A DNA stretch of 64,000 nucleotides from assembly GCF_028583425.1 (NCBI RefSeq), contig NC_072800.1:11173001-11237000 (forward strand), given 5' to 3'. The notes beneath the pieces are model-generated. The model saw only the letters and a program-made list of their open reading frames with translations, was not told where the DNA came from and did not search any database. Shown here one piece after another: positions 45,201 to 57,200 of this stretch. How positions within the stretch are numbered: the stretch's first letter is position 1; each line of letters begins with the position of its first letter. This DNA is from Eublepharis macularius. Taxonomy: Eukaryota; Chordata; Lepidosauria; Squamata; Eublepharidae. The translations under genes and the position numbers were made by a program.

Positions 45201-48200
45201 CCAGATACGTAAGGGCTTTAGCTAAGATTCAGTGATACTGGGGAGAGACAACATGCTCAGAAATACTCTGATTACGTTAGAAGGTTATATTATATTAGCA
45301 ACAAAGCCCGTTATGGAAAAAATACAATGGGCTCTAGAAAGGGGAGGGTGGGTTGGCGGGCATTGCCTCCTCCTCCATGTCAGATTCTGGCCGGGTGAAG
45401 GGGTGGGTGGGCGGGCATTGCCTTACGCTCTGCTCATAATCCTGGCTGGTGAAGGCAGGGGGCAGGCTTTGCCACCTGCTCTGCTTCTGATCCCGGCCGG
45501 GTGAAGGAGAGGTGGGCATTGCCATCTGCTCCACGCCTGATCCCGGCCGGGTGAAAGGGGGCGAGCATTGCCTCCTCTTCTGTGCCTGATCCTGGCTGGG
45601 AAAAGGTGTGGGCGGGCCTTGCCACCTGCTGTCCTCCTGATCCCAGCCAGGTGAAAGGGGAGCAGACATTGCCTCCTCCGCACATGATTCTGGCCGGGTG
45701 AAAGGGGGGGCGGGCATTGCCGCCTGTTCTGTGCCTGATCCTGGCTGGGTGAAGGGGGGTGGGCATTGTGACCTGCTCCAACTCTGATTCCAGCAGGTTG
45801 AGGGGGGCTGGGCATTGCCATCTGCTCTGCTCCTTATCCTGGCTGGGTGAAGGGGAGTGAGTATTGCCTTCTGCTTTGCACCTGATCTCAGCCGAGTGAA
45901 GGGGGACGGGCATTGCCACCTGTTCTGCTTCTGATCCCAGCTGGGTGAAGGCAGTGGGGGGGGCATTGCCACCTTCTCTGCTCCTGAACCCGGTTGGTGA
46001 AGGTGGAGGGTGGGCATTGCCACCTGCTCCATCCTGATCCCAGCTCGGAGAAGTCGGGGGTGGGGGCTTCGCCACCTCTTTGCTTCCTGATCCTGGCCTG
46101 GGCTTCCCTCTGTGGCAGTGCCCTCTGGTGGTGCACCAGAGTAGGAAATGAGTCGTCTGGAACATGCTTACTCTTTTATATAGTAGGATGTGATTGTTTG
46201 GGATGGTGTGCAGAGCATACAGTAGCCATGTGGCTCTTCTGGGTGGTGGGAATTGCGCACGTGGCTCCCCACGACCCATAGAGTGAGTACTGCTGGCCTG
46301 TTGCAAGAGCGAGCAAGCACAGCAGGGAACTGACTTTACAGTGCCTGGAGAGAAATGTACACAGAGCAAAGGAGTTGGGTCCAAGACAAATACTTGAGTG
46401 CAAGTTGGTAAAACTGGAGGGGGGGATTGGGGCTACAAATCAGTAAAGTACTTTTCAGCCGCTTCATTTTTAATGGGATTCAAATGCATATTTCTATAGG
46501 AGAGTTGAGAAAATAGGATTGGAAGTGCTTGTGGCTGGATTGTGCCTTGTAAATATAAGTCTTAGAAAGCTCAGTATTTAAGATCATCTGAACAGAGACC
46601 ATCAGGCAACAGCCGACATCAGGATGATGCTGTCTTGGACGTTGTGGGCACTAATAATGCAGAAATCAGTAGTAATAACAGTTCCTTGTTTTAACTGAGT
46701 TGACTTTAATTTGGCATTCTAGGTACAGCTACGGACAGCTGATCGAGATAAACAGCCATAGCCTCTTCTCTAAGTGGTTCTCTGAGGTACGCCTCTGCAT
46801 CTCTTTCTTGTGATGTGATAATGTTGTTCCATGCCACTGTGATGAAGTGCTCTAGATCTGTCTGATTGCTAAGATCTTTATTCTGACTGAAACAAATGTA
46901 ATGCTGGGAGATGTGTGAAGAAGAAAGCAGTAGCAGCTGTGTAGGCCCCAGTTCTGCTTGGGGCTGTGGTACTGAGGGAGGGAGGGACTTTAACCCTTCC
47001 GTCCTGTACAGTTTCACACCATGGAGCCAGTCTGAATCGCCGCCAGGCAGAACTGTCTGAATGGAACCCTGCTGCTGTTATCCTGGAAAGTAATAGACAG
47101 GTACCCTCCCTTTAGCAGTCCTTTGCCTTCCAGGGCTGATAAGAGTCTGGGTGTGTTTGTGTATCTGCACAGTCATATAGGGAACAGATTAAAGACTAAC
47201 TGCTGCAGCCTTAACATGCTTAGAACTTCAGTGCAGATTAAATAAGATTCTCCAGTGAAATCTTGCACTTTAGACCAGACCAGAAATTACTCTGTAGTTA
47301 TTCAAAGAATACTACAGAAAGTACTACTAACAAGCTTGTAGTATACAAAGAAAACTAACATTTCTTATTAATCCCTTAATCAACATCTGTTCTGCTGAAA
47401 GATACTGTAACAGTGCAATCCTAAACAGAGTTACTCCAGTCTAAACCCATTGAAATCAATGCTTAGGATTGCACTTTGCGAAGTAGGCATGTTCCCAGGC
47501 GCCATGCAACCTCTGTCTTCCCTCGAAGGGGTATGGTTCGTTGAGGCTGTGTACATGTAGCAGCATACAGGTAGAAAAAACAGGTAACTGAAGAGACAGG
47601 TAGTGCCTCCGCTTTGCATGCAGAATGCCCCAGGTCCAGTCCCTAGCATTTCCAGTCAAGGTAGTAGGTGATGTGAAAGAGCTCCACCTGAGGCCCTTTA
47701 GAGCAGCTGCACGTCGGAGTAGGAAATACTAACCTCAAAGGACAATGATCTGATTTAGTCTCGGGCAGCTTCATGTGTGTTTCATTACTCAGTAAGCCTG
47801 CTCACAAAATGTATGAGAATCACACAGTGTTCTGGAAGGTTTAATTGTATATGGCCAAAGGCCATCACAATACAAAGTTAAAAACAGTAAAAATAGAAAT
47901 CTTATCTTACAGGCATAAAATACAGTTATTAAAATAATAAAAATAGAATACAATTAAAATGGGACCTTAATAAATACCAGACAGTTATGGGAAAATTAGG
48001 TTTCTAAGGAAACAATCTTGGCCCTAATCTTTTTTGCAGCTAAGGCAAACAGGGATACTCTGCTAGTGACAAAAGAATCAGTATCAGATAACAAAAAAAC
48101 TAATTTGTCAATATCAGAGGTAAAGTTACGGCCCACTAATAAGTTGGCAAGAAATTTAGCTCTAACCTCTGCATACATGGGACAAAATAAGGTGTAATGT

Positions 48201-51200
48201 AGAAGATCCTCAGGAACTGAGGCACTGCATATGCAGAGACGGAGAGCGAATCATAAAATGTATTCCCTTGTTAGCTGCAATAATGTTACTATAGGGACTG
48301 TAGATTTGGATACCAGTAGGAGATGAATAAAGTGGGTCATCTAAGAGACAAACTACACGAAACGCCCAACAGGTGTTGGGGTCCCGCAAGTTTACCTGGG
48401 AAGTGTAGTCATGTCCCGACCCTGAGCTGGAGGAAAACCTGAGCGGAGTGGAGTTTTGCAAAAGTATCTCTTGCAAAAAACCCCCACACTGCTCGGGTTT
48501 TCCTTTGGGAGCTTTGGGGGGTTATGTCAGAGCAGCAGCAGCAGGACCAGAAGGATAGGAGGGAAAGAGTCAGCAAGGGGAGCCCAAAGCTGGCAGGTGA
48601 CTAGCAACCACAGAAAGGGCTGCTGAGGCTGCTGCCACCACCGTAGCTGCTAGACTCAACCATCCCTTCTCTCAGAGCTCCAAGATTTGGGGGGGGGGGC
48701 TCAAGTCTCTGTTCCCCCTCTGTGAGAAGAGATGGTTGAGTCTAACAGCTTCAGTGGCATCCTCAGCAGCTCCTGCTGCTGCTGCTGCTAGCTGCCCGTT
48801 ATCTTTAGGCTTGGTTGTCTTTGGGCTCCCCTCGCTGACTCTTTCCCTCCCATCCTTCTGGCTCTGCTGCTGCTCTGGCTAGAACAGAGGCTCTTAAAGA
48901 GAGAGCAAGCAAAATACAGGAGAAAAAACACAGGCTCTCTAAGTCAGCAATACAGCCACTCTTATCTCAATTCAATATAATAAACAACAGTACACAATTA
49001 CGAAGTGTGATAAATAAATTGATTACATCATCACCATTATTGATTACATCACATCCATTATACATTGTCATTCATCTGGATTGAAAATAAACAGACCACA
49101 ACACATAACCTCAAATGAACTGTTTGGCTCAGAGTGATTAAAGACAGGTCATATAAGCTTCAATTCTCAACTGCTTTCAATTAGCAACTGTGTGAAATTG
49201 AGGGTTGTAATTGCAGTTGTCTTCCAGCTCTCTCCAAGCCACAGAAAAGATGAGATAAATGTCCCTTCGGCTCGACAACCAGCTAGCTCGCAGGATTGTT
49301 TCGCATGAACACATGTGCCTCAGCTTTCTCAAGAGCACAGGGCTAAAACAATAACCAAAGTGACATTAAATTGTAACTCCTTCTGTTTGTTACAACTCAC
49401 AATAGCTTTTAAGAGCTTACTTACAACTCACAATAGCTTGTAAGAGCTCGGGAGGAAAACCTGAGCGGAGTGGATTTTTGCAAGAGACACTTGCAAAAAT
49501 CTGCTCCGCTCAGGTTTTCCTCTAGGAGCTCGGAGGCAGGGCACAACTATACTTCCCATGTAAACTTGCAAGAACACGAGACGTGTCGGGCATCTCATGT
49601 AGTTTAGCTCTAATTCCCATCTAAAATCAGACACGGAGTAGTGTAATTAGAACAAAGCTGCATTGATCTTCCTTGTTCCAAAATCAGGTTGAGATAGCAC
49701 TCACCTGCACAAATCCAATGAAGGTACCTTGTCACAGATGTAGCTGGCAGGAAGAAGATTCCCTCTGCCTTGGGATCCTATGCCCCCCCCAGCTGTTCCA
49801 GGTGTTCCAAGGGGGACTACCTCATAATATGAGAACGCAAGTTCTGAAGTTCTGTGTAGCAATTCTGTCCTTGCTGCCAGCATAGCAATTATACAAAACA
49901 AAAGGCACTCCTGGTTAAAGTCTAACCAACCCCACAAAGGGAAACCCTTACCAGGAGGAACACAAGAGATACATACAAACAGTATGTTTATAGTGGCAGA
50001 GTATTAAAGTCGCAGAATCTAAAAGTACTAAGCACAACACTTATAATACAATTTTATAATATGCAAATTCCTGCCAGTGATTATTTTTTCACAGAACCCG
50101 GACCAGTTAATGGAGAGACGGTTAAGAGGACGGGTATTATTAACAGGGACTGGCAATACTATTGGCCATTGTTATTGGGTATTGTTAACAGGCACTGTGG
50201 AAGGAAGCAGCGCCGTCTCCGGGTTCTGTGAATCTTGTGTATATTATGCGGTCATTTCCACAGTGGACGACATCCACGCCCCTGAGGAAGTCCTTTGGGA
50301 CGAAATCTGCATCATCTAATAGCGGGCCCCAGTTTGGGCTTGGAGAGTAATGAACATCATCCGCTGTTCGTTTGAAAACCTGCAAAAAAAGAAATGAAAT
50401 ACATGAGACATTTTGAAATAATATTATGAACAAAGACTTACCTGTTGGATTTCTTTTCCCCGGATTTATTGTTGTGACATCTTTATATGATTTAGGGGTA
50501 TAGTGCTTCATATGAGCTGTTGTATGAATTGTTGTTATTGAAAACACATACTGTACACTGGCAGGAATTTGCATATTATAACATTGTATTATAAGTGTTG
50601 CATTTAGCACTTTTAGATTTTGTGACTTTAATACTCTGCCTCTATAGACATACTGTTTGTATATATCTCTTGTGTTCCTCCTGGTAAGGGGTTCCCTTTG
50701 TGGGGTTGCTTAGTGTAGCGATTACGGCTGCTGTAAGCGACTGTACTTGATCACCTCAAGGTAATTGTTACTTGCCAGCGGAGGCCAGGTAAGTGGTAAC
50801 TGGTGCGCTGATCAACCCGAGAGAGGAGGAGAGCATGCGTCACTTCCCATTTTGTTTTCTAGAGTGGCAAACTTGTTACCAAAATGTTCCAGAAGATTCA
50901 CGAGTTCATTGATGACAGAGATGCCCTTGTATTTGTGCTGATCGATGAGGTATTGACAGCAGTATCCTTTTACATTAAAAACTGACGGCAATACAAAATG
51001 CTGGTGTGGTGTCTGGAAATAATGTGGCTTCATCTCTCTGTCCTGCGCTCAGTATTTCTGACTGCCAGGAAGATCACCAGGTTACTTTAGTATAGTTTTT
51101 AAAACCTACGTGCATTTTCCAACTGTCATTCTGCGGTTTTTGATGGGAAAGGGGGTAGAAGGCAAATTAGGGTGTGGAGAAGCCTCAAAACATAACTGTT

Positions 51201-54200
51201 TGACAGAGATGCTCTCTGAGTATAAAATGGAGTAGGTGCAGGGCTTTTTTTCTGGGAAAAGAGGTGGTGGAACTCAGTGGGTTGCCGTTGGAGAAAATGG
51301 TCACATGGCTGGTGGCCCCGCCCCCTGATCTCCAGACAGAGGGGAGTTGAGATTGCCCTACGCGCCGCTTGGCGGCGCGTAGGGCAATCTCAACTCCCCT
51401 CTGTCTGGAGATCAGGGGGCGGGGCCACCAGCCATGTGACCATTTTCAAGAGGTTCCGGAACTCCGTTCCCCTGCGTTCCCCCTGAAAAAAAAGCCCTGA
51501 GTAGGTGTGCATACATTAGCAGTGTAATCCTAAACAGAGTTACTCCAGTCTAAGCCCATTGATTTCAGCGGGCTTAGACTGGAGTAATTCTGCTTAGGAA
51601 TGCACAGTAAATACAGTCTTGTCCTACAGTTCTGGTTCTTCATGAAGCTGGCAGAACTCTTTTTTGTTTGCTTTTGGTAGGTGGAAAGTCTCACAGCCGC
51701 CCGTAACTCTTGTCAGGCCGGCACGGAGCCTTCCGATGCCATCCGTGTTGTCAATGCAGTCTTGACACAAATTGATCAGATCAAAAGGTAATGTCCTCTT
51801 ATAAAAAGAGTAGAAATTGGGAAGAGACTGTTGGAGGAGACAAAATATTCTTCTTGTACCTTTACAAAAAAACTGCATGAAAATAGCAGGTTGGAAAACC
51901 AGTAGAATTACAGAGCAGATATGAGGGGTGAGAGAATAATTTATTTTAGAATAAGTTTCATGATATTAAGTTGTATGTTTTATATACTTTAATCTGGATT
52001 TTACTCTGATAATTAATTAACAAAGTGTGAGGTTTTTATATAGAAATATTAAAAACGGACTAGTTTTACTGAGAAAAATGTAGAATCTTGTCCACCAGTA
52101 CATTCAGATAATTCCTGCAATGAGTTCTTCCTATGAAACGGGATCATGAGGACTTTGGGCATCCTCCGATAAGAATCTGGGTACACTCAAGAATGTTTTG
52201 AAAATATTAGCTGGATCTGGGTGGGCAACTTGTGTCGGCAGGCAGGCACTGTGCATTCCTAGGATAGTTTTGTGCAGTCCAGGTGTCCTTTCGTAATCTA
52301 AATCCTCAGCTTTTACTTTTGAAAAATAAAGGCTTTGGATCCCACAGTACATTTTTGCTAATGGAAGGAGGGTGATTTTCACTGTTCCCCCCCCCCCAAC
52401 ACACACACACCCCTTCCAGATCCCTGGCTAGCTGCTCGTGCTGTTTCCAAGGGACTTTGCTCTCTCTCGGGGTATATTTTGGACTGCACAGGGAAGGGGG
52501 ACAAAGCAAAGAAATCGTTGGGCTTCTGCTAGTATAGATTGCTACAGAATTGAATATGTCATGGAGGGGGGCTGAATCAGATATGGTCTTGATGCCAAAC
52601 AATCCACACCTGCAAAGACTTCATACTAAAATTAGACTGTTGAATGACTCAGATGTTAAGGAATCCTGTTGGCGTTAAGCATATGAAATTACTGTTGTGG
52701 CTTGTGTTTTTTAAAAGGTTTCCTAATGTAGTTATCTTGACCACTTCAAATATCACGGATAAAATTGATATGGCTTTTGTAGATAGAGCTGATATTAAGC
52801 AATACATTGGACCACCTCCCACTGCAGCAATATTCAAAATCTACCTTTCCTGCTTGGAAGAACTGATGAAGGTAAAACATTGTAAGAGTTAATTCCAAAT
52901 TCTGTGCATTAAATCCTTAGAGGCAGGGCTGTAAGCTGTCAGTTTCTATGGATTTAAATTCTTAAGGAATGACTAGCATCCTGAACAACGTTCATATAAA
53001 CTCATTTGTGCAGGTTTTGTGTGTGTTTTGATTGGGCCAGGAGGCAGGGTAAAAATCTATCATCTCTTTCTTCTCTGATCAATGTATATGGGTTGTATTT
53101 AATCCTCCCCATCTGCAATTCACACAAGTTTGTTGATTGCGTTCAGAGACAAAAGGTGTGTCTGCCTCTTTGTGCAAGGCAACAAAAATGACAAAAAATA
53201 TTTTGTGAATTTTAAGAGCATAAAAACAACACCGCTGGACATGGCCCTTTGGGCATCAGTTTTAGCATTTCGCTACCAACGGTGGCTGCCCAGGTGCCAT
53301 TGGGGAAGCACACAAGCGAGGTAGGGCGGTATCTGCCTCCCCCCCCCCCCACATCTCTTGTCCCAGCATCTGGTACTCGGGCAGAAGCCAGCACGGGTGT
53401 CACTCTGGATCAGGGCGATGCAGGTTTGATTCCCCACTCTGCCGGGGAAGCGCACTGGGTAACCTTCGGCCAGTCATGCACTCTCAGCCTGGCCTACCCC
53501 ACAGGGTGGTTGAGAGGTTAAAATAGAAAAAATGTTGTGAATCACTTTAGGTCCCCCGTGGGGTGGAAAGCAAGTTATAAAAGAAGTAAATAATTTTTTT
53601 AAAAAATCTGGAAGAGATAATCCATTTAACTACCATGAAAACCTTTAATATACCAATTCTCATTAGCCTGTCCCATCCTTTAAAAAAAATAGCCATTTGA
53701 AAAATGGTGGCTGTCAAATGGTGGCATCTCATGGCAGCGAATTCCATAAACTCATTAAGCACTGCATGAAGAAGTATCACTTTTTGCCTGTCCTGAATCT
53801 GCTGCTGCTCAGCTTCACTTTTAAATCTTTGGTTCTAGTGTTAAACAGAGGTTTATAAAATTATGAATAATGTGAAGAGAATTTTTCTCTCTCAAATAGG
53901 GCACAACAGTACCTGCCTTTTCCCCCTGCCACCCACATCCTCCAGAACATTTCTTGCCCACAGCAAAAAGTTAATTCAGTTTTTCTTCCCCTAACTGGAG
54001 CACGGGGGGCTTTAGAACAGCCTCGGAGGTATCACCTTTGGGAGGCATCTTCAGGGAGGGCCTAGTTGACCACAGCTGTCTCTATCAGAGGGAGGATTCT
54101 TGGCTTGGAAATGCCCAGTAATTTACATCTGGCTGCCCATCCATGGCAGTCATTTTGTGGTAGTTCCCACAACGTTCTCAGGATTCCACAAGTGTCCACA

Positions 54201-57200
54201 GACTCAACAAGATTTGGGACCCTTGCTTTCTGAACTAAAAAGCTTCAAACGTTTTATGCGCTGTGCAACAAATTTCTGAAAACATTGTGAAAGATAGACA
54301 AACAATAGGGGCTGAGTGTCAGGAAATAGGAAGTCCCCTAAGATTTGACAGTTGGAAGCTATGCGTTTGAACTGGTTAGCGTAGGTGAAGGACCATGTAG
54401 GGATCAGAGGGACTGGGAGAAAGAGTGTTACAGAAATACAGCAGGGGGTTGTGTTGAGTTGTAACAGTTCAATCCAGCATGGAACACAGTATTAAAGGTT
54501 TTTATTTTCTTGGCACGTACCAACTGAAATCCCATAGCTCCATGTTTCCTGTAAATGTTTTCCTCAGTTGGTGTTATTTCAAATCAGCTTCATTCTTGTT
54601 TACCTTTAAAAGACCCTTTTTATCTGTGAAGTTACTTCATAGCTCGGTTATCAGCCACATCCAAGTCGAACTTCTGTCCTAGAACCAGGGCTTTTTTTCA
54701 GCAGGAACACGGTGGAACGGAGTTCCGGAACCTCTTGAAAATGGTCACATGGCTGGTGGCCCCGCTCAGCAGCACAGAGGTCAATCTAAACTCCCCTCTG
54801 TCTGGAGATCAGGGGGCGGGGCCACCAGCCATGTGACCATTTTCTCCGAGGACAACCCACTGAGTTCCACCACCTCTTTTCCCAGAAAAAAAGCCCTCCC
54901 TAGAACATTATTCCCACTGGGATACCTGGTGTGATGGAGAAGTCCCGGGGGGTGGTGTCTGGTGAGTGACCTACATGTCCCAGGAACCATCACTCAATGA
55001 CTTCCTTTTAGAGAAGTAAAGATAATCACAGCTAAGGCAAGATACGATATATGTAATCAGGCTTTTCTTCCTAATCATTTCCCTGTGGTTATCTTCCCCT
55101 ACGCTGCAAGACTCAAAATTAAAAAGGTTTCTTTTTAAATTAACACGTCACATTGAATCATTGTCATGCATAATCTACTGAGCTGGAGCAGCACTTCAGT
55201 TTGGTCAGTACTCTGAACCGCTCCCAAAATATGCTACACAAATAGTTGAGGACTATTTGTTTGACACTCAAAGATTGTTCCGCGGCATTAGACAGCAGCA
55301 GCAATGAAAATTGCACAGGTCAAACAAGGCCTAAGACTGGAGGAGGAAAAAAAGGAGGGAAATCTCATTGCTAAGTACTGAGTTTCATTCAGTGTGGCTT
55401 ATACATTGGAAAGAGCCCCTTACCCAATTCAGCAGTCAGAACGCAAGGAATAAGCATATTTCTATGGAGCTGCTTCTGGAGTTTCAGCGTAGCTGCAGCT
55501 TTTTACTGTTTTACAAATGAGATCTTTTTTGCTCCCCATAGTGTCAAATAATATATCCTCGGCAGCAATTGCTGACACTTCGCGAGTTAGAGGTGATTGG
55601 TTATGTAGAAAACGATGTATCGAAACTCAGTCTCATTTTGAAAGAAATTGCAAGGTAGGAGTCCTGGAATTCATTGATCTATCCCTTTCTTTACTTTCTG
55701 TCTCCTGAAACAAAATTCACGTGTTTCAAGAATCCATACCAAACCTAAAAATTCTCCTGTATTAAGTGTTGATGTATCTATAATTAATAACCTCAATTAG
55801 TCTGAGTGTTACGACCCTTTCCTTCTCTTGGGTAGATGTGGTCTTTAAGCCTTTTATTCTTGCCCCCTCTTGGTAGGTTGCTGCCACTAGGAAGTAAATT
55901 CCAGAATAACTTAAATGTCTCTTTTTAGTAACATGGCCAAGGGTCAGGCTCCTTCTTGGTACTATGTGGCCATGAGGGAAGGAATGGGATATAGGAATGG
56001 CAGATACTCTGGGATATGAAAAAAAAACAAAGTAAACTTTTATTTTTATAAGAAGCGTATTGGTTTCATATTATTTCTTAAGCTTGATGGTTTCAAAAGA
56101 GTAGTTCTCCATTCTTAAAGTTACTTTACTTAAACCCAGTCACAGCGATCTTCTCTCAGGCTTCACACACAGTTTGCCTGCTTTTGATGTTAATTTCTCT
56201 CCCAGTTACCAGTAAGACCTTTTCTCAGGCGCGCACACAGCTGGCCTGCTTTCCCCTGACTGAATGTTCTTTCACAAACACACAGTTCAGGCTCCCACAC
56301 AGGCTGTATTTCTCTCTCAGACACCATAAGCAAGCTCAGGCTGCACACAGCTTGCCTGCTTTCTCCTGACTCAATATTTATCTCAGAAATGCATAGACAC
56401 CCTCAGGCTGCACCCAGCCAGCCTCTCTTGCCCTGACTGACTCTTTTCCCCTCCACTCTCAGTAACTAAAACCTGCCTTCGCTCCGCCCACCCTCTCAGT
56501 CATCAGCCAATCATCTCCCTCCCTCATTCCTCTCTTTCACCCCCACTCTTCACCTATACCACACCAAGCATTTAAAGACACACACACGCATTTCCTTAAA
56601 ATCATTACACTGAGGTTTTTGAGAGCTCTGCTGTTGGAAGCCCTACAATTTCTTATCCCCAATTTAAGGAGGGTTTTTTTTAACTTGAGAAAAAAGTAAT
56701 TTATTCTAGCATTCTTTTATTCTAGTTAAAACTGGAGTTTCTTCCTAGGGGAGATGTCTTTACATTCAAACCTAGCATGTGAATGGTGGTGGAGAAGGCT
56801 AGGCTTAGAGCCTTGCTCCTGAACATCTGATGTGAGCCTTCAGTAACCACTCAAGGCGGTTAATAACTCCAGCTCAAATACAGGCTTGCTACCTTAGCTG
56901 CTGTTTCTGAGAACTAGACCTGCCGTCTGAACACCAGAGCTGGATATGGGGTTGGGGTTGTTCTGTTAGAACAGAATATGTCATAGAAATTATCATTGTG
57001 GCATACTTTTGCTGTATACAGCCAGCATAGCAGAGTTTATGATTCCTTATATGTTTACATTTGACAGTGATCTCAATATCTTTAAAATATTCTCCTCTAA
57101 TACAGGAAAAGTGCAGGACTCAGTGGCCGTGTCTTACGGAAACTTCCTTTTCTAGCCCACGCGCTTTACATTCAAGTAAGCCTGTACTCCTTTTGTTTTG

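Noticed and set aside
45434-46384. A 316-codon open frame on the minus strand
   Set aside because: It is produced by the stop-free minisatellite unit, overlaps other open frames on the same strand, and has no domain or splice context.
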